Of a stretch of 64,000 bases of DNA, positions 1 to 6,235 are shown in pieces. Each line of letters starts with the position of its first letter. The stretch's first letter is position 1. The translations under genes and the position numbers were made by a program. A model generated the notes under the pieces. The model was not told the DNA's origin, ran no database searches, and worked only from the letters and a program-made list of their open reading frames with translations. Source of the stretch: Clostridia bacterium (GTDB lineage: Bacteria > Bacillota > Clostridia > Oscillospirales > Acutalibacteraceae); assembly GCA_017409265.1 (NCBI GenBank), contig JAFQSY010000005.1:1-64000 (forward strand), read 5' to 3'.

Positions 1-66
1 AACAGCTTCTTCGCCGTTGGCAACTGAAAAAACCATCATTGTCTCATAGCTGATGTTTGCTGACAT
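1..66 (-). CDS. rpsF: Ribosomal protein bS6, N-terminal fragment
   Basis: Only the first 22 codons are inside the window; the rest lies to the left. They read MSANISYETMMVFSVANGEE, the usual bS6 beginning (a Tyr-Glu-Thr-Met beta strand followed by an acidic turn). bS6 binds 16S rRNA with bS18 in the small-subunit platform. The ATG at 66 sits 8 bases after an AAGGAGG site, which fixes the start. In Firmicutes rpsF normally leads an rpsF-ssb-rpsR operon, which would continue out of view. A consensus promoter and a leader hairpin precede it. The identity rests on a short N-terminus and on context, so it is likely but not certain. Confidence 0.8.
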   Translation of the reverse strand, partial: MSANISYETMMVFSVANGEEAV

Positions 67-93
67 TCTTAAAGCACCTCCTTCTGGTCTTTG

Positions 94-112
94 GCCACGG
101 TGCATCCGTGGC
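94..112 (-). promoter_or_regulatory. Leader hairpin of rpsF, possible S6:S18 autoregulatory element
   Basis: GCCACGG and CCGTGGC pair perfectly around a 5-base loop, inside the rpsF leader just before its ribosome site. Flanking CCTT and the AAGG of the ribosome site could extend the stem and hide the site. The S6:S18 complex is known to bind such leaders in many bacteria. I see the hairpin directly; assigning it to that family is inference because I could not match the consensus. Confidence 0.4.
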
Positions 113-160
113 AAGGATAAAAATTCGATTAATCCTGCTGTCTTTTCACAGCGGTTTATT

Positions 161-189
161 ATTTTAACAGAAGAATATAGAAATGTCAA
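161..189 (-). promoter_or_regulatory. Sigma-A promoter of rpsF
   Basis: On the minus strand a TTGACA (184-189) is separated by exactly 17 bases from TAAAAT (161-166). Transcription would start near 154 and give an 88-base leader before the rpsF ATG. It is divergent from the uvrC promoter at 207-235. Confidence 0.75.
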
Positions 190-206
190 GAGAAAATTTT
201 CGGGTA

Positions 207-235
207 TTGCGAAAAACATTTTATAAGTATATAAT
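207..235 (+). promoter_or_regulatory. Promoter of uvrC
   Basis: TTGCGA (207-212), 17 bases, then TATAAT (230-235). Transcription would begin about 241-243, leaving a very short leader that contains just the ribosome site. Confidence 0.6.
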
Positions 236-258
236 ATGTTCGGAAAGAGGTGAAACAC

Positions 259-2100
259 ATGAATGAAAAACTTCCTTATCTTCGCAAAAAATCCATGAGC
301 CTGCCGCTCACGCCCGGAGTTTATCTTATGAAAAACAAGAAGGGTGAAATTATCTATGTCGGAAAGGCGAAGGCACTCAAAAACAGAGTCAGCTCATATT
401 TCGGCTCGCAGAATAATCTTTGGATTAAGGTGCGTCGAATGGTCGAAAACGTTGAAGATTTCGATTATATCATGTGTGACAGCGAGTTCGAGGCGCTAAT
501 CCTTGAATGCTCCCTCATCAAACAGCACAGCCCTAAATATAATATTCTTCTCAAAGATGATAAGGGTTATCACTATATAAAAATCACAAAAAATGGCTGG
601 AAAAATTTTTCTGCCGTCAAACAAAGGCTTGATGACGGAGCGGAATATATCGGGCCTTACACAAATTCTTACGGCATAACGAATGCGATTGACGCCGCAA
701 AAAAGATTTTTCTTCTGCCTCAATGCTCAAAGGTTTTTCCGCGTGATTATAAAAAGAGCCGACCCTGCCTTAACTATTTTATCGGTCAGTGTGCGGCTCC
801 TTGTGCAGGCAAAATGACCGAGGAAGCGCATGCGGAGGCGGTTGACCAGGCGATAGATTTCATCATAAACGGTTCGGGCAAGGCGGTTGATGCGCTGACT
901 GAAAAAATGCTCGAAGCATCGGAGAATCTTGAGTTTGAAAAAGCTGCAAAAATCAGAGATAAGATAAATGCAATCAAAAAGATTACCGAAAAACAGAAGG
1001 TTGTTGCCGCATCGGTTGAGGAGCAGGATGTTTTTGCCGTTGTCTGCGCAGAAACCAAAGCCTGCCTTTCGGTTATCCGATTCAAAGATTCGCGTCTTTA
1101 TGACACGGAGCATTTCATAATTGATTTGCCCGAGGACATGCCCGAGGCAAGGCATGAACTGATAAGAAGCTATTATTCCATAAGGGATTTTGTGCCCAAA
1201 AGAATTGCTGTTGACGGTGAGGTTGCGGACAGCGAGGTGCTTTGCGAATGGCTTTCATCGCTTGCAAAGCGCAAGGTGACCATCGCAACTCCGCAGAGAG
1301 GCGAGCAGCATTCACTTATGGAAATGTGCCGTTCAAACGCTGCACAGAAGCTCGGAATTTATCTTGGTAAAACAGGGAAGGCGACTGCCGCGCTCGATGA
1401 GCTTGGAACCCTTCTCGGACTCAAGGCACCGCCCGAATTTATTGAATCATATGATATTTCTCATACCGCAGGCAGCGAGAATGTTGCGGGTATGGTTGTA
1501 TTCAAAGGCGGAGTGCCCTACAAAAAAGCGTACAGACGTTTTGCAATCAAGGGCTTTTCGGGTCAGGATGACTACGCATCAATGGCAGAGGTTATTGAAC
1601 GCAGAATTTTGCGATATTTTGAAGAAAAGGACAGCGGCGAAGGCTTTGGCAGACTGCCCGATTTAATTCTGCTTGATGGTGGCAGCGGTCAGGTCAATGC
1701 CGTAAAGCCTGTGCTTGAAAAATATAATCTTGATATTCCGCTTTTCGGTATGGTCAAGGATTCCCACCACAGAACAAGGGCGATCGCACTCTCGGGCGAT
1801 GAACTTTCTCTGACCTCAAAGCGTGCGGCATTCACTCTTGTTTCGACGATTCAGGAAGAGGTTCACCGATTTTCTGTTGAATACCACAGAAGCCGCCGAA
1901 AAAAATCGACACTTTCATCAACGCTTACTTCGATTGAGGGCATAGGTGAAAGCCGCTGTAAGGCACTTCTTAAACATTTCAAAACGGTTAAAGCGGTTTC
2001 AGCGGCATCGGAAGAAGAACTTGCCTCGGTCAAGGGCATGAATAAAAATGCCGCCAAAGCGGTTTTTGAAGCGTTTCACGGTAAAAATACAGATAGTTGA
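259..2100 (+). CDS. uvrC: UvrABC excinuclease subunit C
   Basis: UvrC makes the two incisions around a DNA lesion handed over by UvrA and UvrB in nucleotide excision repair, in the cytoplasm. The 613 residues have the usual order: an N-terminal GIY-YIG nuclease (PGVYLMKN, then EIIYVGKAK, near residues 20-40), a central UvrB-interacting UVR motif (EKAAKIRDKINAI near 230), the RNase H-like endonuclease half (ESYDISHTAG, LILLDGGSGQ), and C-terminal helix-hairpin-helix repeats (LTSIEGIGESRCKALL). I chose ATG 259, which has AGAGGTG at good spacing; a GTG at 250 in frame is the alternative. It is transcribed alone from its own promoter, divergent from rpsF. No LexA-like box is evident at its promoter. 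Confidence 0.95.
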   Translation: MNEKLPYLRKKSMSLPLTPGVYLMKNKKGEIIYVGKAKALKNRVSSYFGSQNNLWIKVRRMVENVEDFDYIMCDSEFEALILECSLIKQHSPKYNILLKDDKGYHYIKITKNGWKNFSAVKQRLDDGAEYIGPYTNSYGITNAIDAAKKIFLLPQCSKVFPRDYKKSRPCLNYFIGQCAAPCAGKMTEEAHAEAVDQAIDFIINGSGKAVDALTEKMLEASENLEFEKAAKIRDKINAIKKITEKQKVVAASVEEQDVFAVVCAETKACLSVIRFKDSRLYDTEHFIIDLPEDMPEARHELIRSYYSIRDFVPKRIAVDGEVADSEVLCEWLSSLAKRKVTIATPQRGEQHSLMEMCRSNAAQKLGIYLGKTGKATAALDELGTLLGLKAPPEFIESYDISHTAGSENVAGMVVFKGGVPYKKAYRRFAIKGFSGQDDYASMAEVIERRILRYFEEKDSGEGFGRLPDLILLDGGSGQVNAVKPVLEKYNLDIPLFGMVKDSHHRTRAIALSGDELSLTSKRAAFTLVSTIQEEVHRFSVEYHRSRRKKSTLSSTLTSIEGIGESRCKALLKHFKTVKAVSAASEEELASVKGMNKNAAKAVFEAFHGKNTDS

Positions 2101-2143
2101 CTTTTGATTTAGCAATTTTTTTACCTTATATTAACATTTTATC

Positions 2144-2173
2144 TTGACAATCAATCGTATTTGGTGAGATAAT
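2144..2173 (+). promoter_or_regulatory. Promoter of the rsmD-coaD operon
   Basis: TTGACA at 2144-2149 followed after 18 bases by GATAAT (2168-2173), 30 bases before the rsmD start. The ribosome site CGGAGG lies between. Confidence 0.6.
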
Positions 2174-2203
2174 AAATTGATAATACTCTGCGGAGGATTT
2201 TAA

Positions 2204-2740
2204 ATGAGAGTAATAACAGGCAGTGCAAGAGGCATGACCCTCAGAACTCTTGAGGGCGAAAATGTCAGACCCACAACGGACAAGGTTAAAGAGGCTGTTT
2301 TCAGCGCAATTCAGTTTGAACTTGAGGGCAGAAGAATCCTTGATTTGTTTGCAGGCTCGGGACAGCTCGGAATCGAAGCTCTCAGCAGAGGTGCCAAAAG
2401 TGCGGTTTTTGTTGATGCGGATAAAAATGCAATCAAGGTTGTTAAAGAAAACCTTGAAAAAACAAAGCTCGCATCTTCCGCGATTGTCGCCCAGTCGGAT
2501 TCGATTGCTTTTCTATCAATGACAGATAAGATTTTTGACATCGCATTTCTTGACCCTCCCTATGAAACGGGACTTCTTCAGAAAGCACTCTCAAAAATTG
2601 ACGAGCACATTGCAGAGGGCGGCGTTGTTATCTGCGAGCATCCTTTTAAGGAAGAGCTTGAAGACGAAATCGGCAGACTGAAAAAATACAGAGAATATAA
2701 ATACAGCAAAACTGCCGTAACCGTTTATCGGAAGGACTGA
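2204..2740 (+). CDS. rsmD: 16S rRNA (guanine966-N2)-methyltransferase
   Basis: RsmD methylates G966 of 16S rRNA using S-adenosylmethionine. The 178-residue protein opens with MRVITGSARG and RPTTDKVKEAVF, both typical of the family, then the SAM-binding glycine loop LDLFAGSGQLGIEAL (about 45-58) and the catalytic DPPY motif (about residue 117). Length is normal for RsmD. coaD follows after only 4 bases, the pairing seen across many bacteria, so the two are co-transcribed. The start has a GGAGG site 8 bases upstream. Confidence 0.95.
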   Translation: MRVITGSARGMTLRTLEGENVRPTTDKVKEAVFSAIQFELEGRRILDLFAGSGQLGIEALSRGAKSAVFVDADKNAIKVVKENLEKTKLASSAIVAQSDSIAFLSMTDKIFDIAFLDPPYETGLLQKALSKIDEHIAEGGVVICEHPFKEELEDEIGRLKKYREYKYSKTAVTVYRKD

Positions 2741-2744
2741 TTGA

Positions 2745-3245
2745 ATGAAAACGGCTATCTGCCCCGGAAGCTTTGACCCCGTAACAATAGGTCATATTGA
2801 TATTATTCACCGAGCTGCAAAGCTTTTCGATAAGGTTATCGTCTGTGTGATGATTAACCGTAACAAGTCAAACGGATATTTCACCGTTGAAGAGAGAGTT
2901 GAGCTGCTCAAACGCAGCCTGACGGATGTTGAAAATGTTGAAATTGAAATGCATTGCGGTTTGCTTGCGGAATATGCAAAAGAAAAAGGCGCATGCGCCG
3001 TTGTAAAAGGTCTGCGCGCAGTTTCGGATTTTGAATATGAATTTCAGCAGGCATTGACAAATAAAAAGCTCAATCCCGAGCTTGAAACGGTGTTTTTAAC
3101 CGCAAATGCGGAAAACATGTATCTCTCCTCAAGCGTTGTTAAACAGGTTTGTGAGTTCGGCGGAGATATCAGCGAATTTGTCCCTGCCGAGATATGTGAA
3201 GATATAATCAGACGAATTAAAGAAAGGAACAGGTTTTCGAAATGA
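2745..3245 (+). CDS. coaD: Phosphopantetheine adenylyltransferase
   Basis: CoaD transfers AMP from ATP to 4'-phosphopantetheine, the penultimate step of coenzyme A synthesis. The 166 residues carry the nucleotidyltransferase signature PGSFDPVTIGHIDII (HxGH variant TIGH near residue 17) and the substrate loop VKGLRAVSDFEYEFQ (about 88-102), plus the C-terminal YLSSSVVKQ segment that replaces the class I KMSKS-like motif (ISSS). Length is standard. It lies 4 bases after rsmD and its stop overlaps the next gene by an ATGA, implying translational coupling. Confidence 0.96.
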   Translation: MKTAICPGSFDPVTIGHIDIIHRAAKLFDKVIVCVMINRNKSNGYFTVEERVELLKRSLTDVENVEIEMHCGLLAEYAKEKGACAVVKGLRAVSDFEYEFQQALTNKKLNPELETVFLTANAENMYLSSSVVKQVCEFGGDISEFVPAEICEDIIRRIKERNRFSK

Positions 3246-4024
3246 ACATTGAGAATTTACTTGACCAGATTGAAGATATTCTTGAGGCGGGCTCCAAAGT
3301 TCCCCTTTCAAGCAAAATTGGCGTTGATGCAAACGCCATCAGAACTGCGATTGAGGATATCAGACTCAATCTGCCGAACGAAATAACACAGGCAAGAGCA
3401 ATCGTTGCTGACAGAAACAATATTCTCATCAAGGCAAAGGACGAGGCTGTCAATGCCGTTACAGGTGCGCAGGAAAAATCAAGAGCCCTCATTTCCACAG
3501 CAGAGGATAAGGTAAGAGCTCTTGTTCTCAAGACCGAGGACTATTCAAAGAACAAGGTTGCAGAGGCAGAGGCACAGGCAAAGCAGATTGTCAATGCTGC
3601 AAACGAAGACGCAAAAATCATCAGAGCCAACGCACAGCTTGAGGCTGCCGCTATGGTTGACAGCAGCGAAATTGTTGTTCAGTCAAAGGCAACCGCAGAA
3701 GCAATTGCAGCCGCTGCGCAGGAAGAGGCAGCATCAACAATTGCAGGCGCAAAGGCACAGGCTGAAAACATTGTCAATGCCGCAACAGAGCAGGCTGAAA
3801 GAACAATCGAAGAAGCAAGACGCCGCTCCGATGAAGCAATTGACAAGGCAAACAAGTGGTCTGCAGAAATCAGAATTGCTGCGGGTGACTTTATTGAGGA
3901 CATAATGAAAACCGCAGACGAAGCAATTTCAACAAGCCTTGCGGAAATTCAGAACGCACGCAACAACATCAGAAATGTAACGGGCAAAATCGAATCTCCC
4001 GCACAGTCTGACACAAACGAATAA
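3242..4024 (+). CDS. Alanine/glutamate-rich coiled-coil protein, unknown function
   Basis: 260 residues with no signal peptide or membrane segment. After a 45-residue N-terminal part (NIENLLDQIEDILEAG, related in style to DivIVA/cell-division scaffold starts) nearly the whole chain is a continuous helical coiled coil with repeats of the type AEAQAKQIVNAANEDAK, similar in composition to the b-subunit of F-type and the H-subunit of V-type ATPases, as which such proteins are often labelled. It is not part of an ATPase operon here. It overlaps coaD by four bases and ends the operon at a strong terminator. A role in coupling coaD/rsmD to cell envelope growth would be guesswork; only a cytoplasmic structural role is supported. 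Confidence 0.75.
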   Translation: MNIENLLDQIEDILEAGSKVPLSSKIGVDANAIRTAIEDIRLNLPNEITQARAIVADRNNILIKAKDEAVNAVTGAQEKSRALISTAEDKVRALVLKTEDYSKNKVAEAEAQAKQIVNAANEDAKIIRANAQLEAAAMVDSSEIVVQSKATAEAIAAAAQEEAASTIAGAKAQAENIVNAATEQAERTIEEARRRSDEAIDKANKWSAEIRIAAGDFIEDIMKTADEAISTSLAEIQNARNNIRNVTGKIESPAQSDTNE

Positions 4025-4031
4025 AAAAATA

Positions 4032-4056
4032 ACCCTCTGCTGTTTCGGCAGAGGGT
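4032..4056. terminator. Bidirectional terminator
   Basis: ACCCTCTGC and GCAGAGGGT form a 9-bp stem around a 7-base loop between two converging genes. A-rich DNA before it serves as a U tract for the leftward gene. Confidence 0.85.
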
Positions 4057-4070
4057 ATGACTTTGCAATT

Positions 4071-4481
4071 TTAATCTTTTATCTTACTGTCTTCGGCGGC
4101 AATGCGCTTTGCGAAGTTTGTGATTTCATTTTTGCGTATGCTTTTTCTGAAGAGAGCGAGAAGCTTCAGTTCTTCGCGTGAAAGGCTGTTTTCGGCTTCG
4201 GCATCCGATGAAGACGCCTTGGAAAAAGGTCTGACGTTTTTTTCGTTTATGACGCAGTTGGAATAATCGCCGAGAAATTCGTCAACCGAAACGTTATAAA
4301 GTGCGGCAAGTTGAATGACGGTGTCAAGTTCAGGTCTTCTGTCTAATTCGTATTTGGTGTAGGTTGAGCGGTCAACTTTGAGATAATCGGCAAGCTGTTT
4401 CTGCGTATATCCGCCGTTTTTTCTGAATGTACGAAGATTTTCGCTTAATATCTCCTGGCCGGATTTAACAATCTTACTCAC
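4071..4481 (-). CDS. XRE-family helix-turn-helix regulator
   Basis: 136 residues. The N-terminal half (about 12-70) is a Cro/C1-type HTH: LRTFRKNGGYTQKQLADYL, then VDRSTYTKYELDRRP as recognition helix and ALYNVSVDEFLG closing the fold. The C-terminal half is short, acidic and helical (SREELKLLALFRK), possibly a dimerisation or effector part. It starts at GTG 4481 behind AAGGGGG. It diverges from the HAD hydrolase gene over a 111-bp intergenic region that holds a TATAAT on its strand, so that region is the obvious place for its operator. Target genes are unknown. Confidence 0.85.
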   Translation of the reverse strand: MSKIVKSGQEILSENLRTFRKNGGYTQKQLADYLKVDRSTYTKYELDRRPELDTVIQLAALYNVSVDEFLGDYSNCVINEKNVRPFSKASSSDAEAENSLSREELKLLALFRKSIRKNEITNFAKRIAAEDSKIKD

Positions 4482-4592
4482 AACCTTACCCCCTTTTTAC
4501 AGACAGTAACCATATTATACAAGCTTTTTTCACAAATTTCAGCAAACGTGGCAAATGGTCACATTATTTTGAAGATAGCAAAGGAGTTTTTT

Positions 4593-5378
4593 ATGAGCAG
4601 CGCAATTTTTAAAAAAACGAAGTATTTTATCATTGATATGGACGGCACATTTTATCTTGACGGGAATATTATTGACGGTTCCAAGGATTTTATTGATAAA
4701 GTCAGGGAAAGCGGCAGAGATTTTTATTTCTTTACCAATAATTCGTCAAATAACGTTGAGGTGTGCAGGGCAAAGCTCGAAAAAATGGGATTCCCCGTTG
4801 ATGAAAACAGAGTAATTATTTCTTCTCATGTTGCGGCGGATTATCTCAACCGAAATTATGCAGGAAAAAAGGTTTTCCTTCTCGGCAATGAAAGACTGAC
4901 GGGCGATTTCAAGGCGGCAGGCATCAATCTTGTTGATGCTGACCCCGATATCGTTGTTCTCGGCTTCGACACAACTCTCACATATCAAAAGATGTGGGAT
5001 GCGGTTAAATATATTGACAAGGGTGCAATCTATCTTGCAACCCATCCCGACCTCAACTGCCCCACGGCTGACGGCTACATGCCCGACACAGGCTCGATGA
5101 TTGAGCTTTTTGCCGCTTCAACAGGCAAAAGACCCGTTGTTCTTGGTAAGCCCATGACGGCAACGGTTGATTATATCACCGAAATGCTCGGCTGTGAGTG
5201 TGATGAGCTTGCGTTTGTTGGCGACAGACTTGCAACGGATATCGCCATCGGCATGAATCACGGCATTCCTTGCGCTCTTGTTTACAGCGGAGTTACAACC
5301 CCCGAGGAATATGCAAATTCAGATATCAAAGCAAGCGTTGCGGTTGAAAACCTCAAGGCTCTTGCAGAGTATCTTTGA
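4593..5378 (+). CDS. HAD-superfamily class IIA hydrolase (NagD/p-nitrophenyl phosphatase-like)
   Basis: 261 residues with the four HAD motifs in order: DMDGTFYLDG (nucleophile and acid/base aspartates near residues 13-15), FFTNNSSN (Thr/Asn motif II near 47), LGKP with the lysine (about 186) and FVGDRLATDIAIG (about 211). The IIA cap lies between motifs II and III. Members dephosphorylate small phosphate esters; the substrate cannot be read from sequence. ATG 4593 is chosen because AAAGGAG is 6 bases upstream; a longer reading to 4548 has no ribosome site and adds a hydrophobic stretch foreign to the family. Confidence 0.9.
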   Translation: MSSAIFKKTKYFIIDMDGTFYLDGNIIDGSKDFIDKVRESGRDFYFFTNNSSNNVEVCRAKLEKMGFPVDENRVIISSHVAADYLNRNYAGKKVFLLGNERLTGDFKAAGINLVDADPDIVVLGFDTTLTYQKMWDAVKYIDKGAIYLATHPDLNCPTADGYMPDTGSMIELFAASTGKRPVVLGKPMTATVDYITEMLGCECDELAFVGDRLATDIAIGMNHGIPCALVYSGVTTPEEYANSDIKASVAVENLKALAEYL

Positions 5379-5394
5379 TATAGACAGAGCAAAA

Positions 5395-5450
5395 TGTCAG
5401 TTCGAAACCTTCCTGACAGATGCCTGCTCGGCATCAAACAAAACTAAAGG
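5395..5450 (+). promoter_or_regulatory. Candidate preQ1-type riboswitch before queT
   Basis: TGTCAG (5395-5400) pairs with CTGACA (5413-5418) around a 12-base loop beginning TTC; a second hairpin GATGCC/GGCATC (5419-5435) follows at once; then an A-rich tail AAACAAAACTAAAGG (5436-5450). The tail AAGG can pair with CCTT (5408-5411) of the first loop, making an H-type pseudoknot. Stem, TTC loop and A-rich tail ending in CTAAGG-like bases are hallmarks of preQ1-I aptamers, and the downstream gene is queT. The embedded hairpin is atypical. A small GCTGC/GCAGC hairpin (5452-5464) then abuts the ribosome site. Confidence 0.6.
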
Positions 5451-5480
5451 CGCTGCACGGCAGCAAAAGGAGCATTAAAA

Positions 5481-5987
5481 ATGAATAACAAAAAAATCAT
5501 GAATCTCGTTCAGGGAGCATTGATTGCGGCAGGATATGCCGCGGCAACCTATGCAAGCGCAGTTATGGGCATAGCTTACGGACAAATTCAGTTCCGCTTT
5601 TCGGAGGCGTTAACCGTTCTTTCGGTTTTCACTCCTGCGGCAATTCCGGGGCTTACAATTGGCTGCATTCTTGGCAACCTTTCAAGCCCTTTCGGTATGT
5701 GGGATATCGTTTTCGGGTCGCTCGCAACTCTGCTGGCGGCGGTCAGCGCACGGGCGTTGCGCAAAATAACGGTCAAAGGATTGCCGATTCTCTCGATTAT
5801 CATGCCCGTAATTTTCAACGCATTGATAGTCGGTGCGGAGATAACCCTGCTCATGCCGAGCGGCGAAGCAAGCATCGGCGCGTTTGCAGTTGCCGCACTT
5901 GAAGTTGGCGCAGGTGAGCTTGCAGCCTGCCTTGCAGGCGGAATACCTGTTTTCTATGCGATAAGAAAAACGAAGATTTTTAAGTGA
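5481..5987 (+). CDS. queT: QueT-family queuosine-precursor ECF transporter S component
   Basis: Substrate-binding membrane subunit that, with a shared ECF energising module encoded elsewhere, imports a queuosine precursor (preQ1 or preQ0) used for tRNA wobble modification. The 168 residues are almost entirely hydrophobic helices (about five or six), and carry the family-typical segment YGQIQFRFSEALTVL (about 31-45) and a GxxxGNLSSPFGMWD loop (about 61-76). Length matches QueT. The start has AAAGGAG 8 bases upstream. The leader carries a riboswitch-like fold. A strong terminator follows, so it is monocistronic or the tail of the HAD transcript. Confidence 0.9.
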   Translation: MNNKKIMNLVQGALIAAGYAAATYASAVMGIAYGQIQFRFSEALTVLSVFTPAAIPGLTIGCILGNLSSPFGMWDIVFGSLATLLAAVSARALRKITVKGLPILSIIMPVIFNALIVGAEITLLMPSGEASIGAFAVAALEVGAGELAACLAGGIPVFYAIRKTKIFK

Positions 5988-5990
5988 AAA

Positions 5991-6025
5991 ATGCCGTCAG
6001 GTTTCAAAATGAATCCTGACGGCAT
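5991..6025. terminator. Bidirectional terminator
   Basis: ATGCCGTCAGG and CCTGACGGCAT make an 11-bp perfect stem with a 13-base loop between queT and the leftward genes. A runs precede and short T runs follow it. Confidence 0.85.
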
Positions 6026-6031
6026 TTGTGT

Positions 6032-6235
6032 TTATTCAGTTATCTCGGAGCTTGGTTGTTCTTCTTCAAGAAATTGTTCGGTGGTTTCAGTTGTTGTTTC
6101 TGTCACAATCTCCGCTTCACCGTATTTCGCAATGATTTCGGCTTCCAATGCCTCAACATCAACCCATTCTTCAGTTTGTGAGGTATATTCTCCTCTTTTA
6201 ACTGCCGCTTCATATTCAAAATCAGTTCCTTTCAA
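6032..6235 (-). CDS. Possible small acidic protein overlapping the GH51 stop
   Basis: 67 codons from a TTG at 6235, one base out of frame with the end of the GH51 gene and overlapping it by 14 bases. The peptide is acidic and protein-like (EEWVDVEALEAEIIAKYGEA) with a Thr/Glu-rich tail. No good ribosome site precedes the TTG, so it would depend on coupling to the GH51 stop, on a +1 frameshift, or it may be a relic. It ends just before the terminator, which fits a real 3' cistron. Confidence 0.35.
   Translation of the reverse strand: MKGTDFEYEAAVKRGEYTSQTEEWVDVEALEAEIIAKYGEAEIVTETTTETTEQFLEEEQPSSEITE

Noticed and set aside
3242-4024. Coiled-coil gene as an ATP synthase b or H subunit
   Set aside because: Only heptad-like Ala/Glu composition supports it; there is no membrane helix and no ATPase operon.
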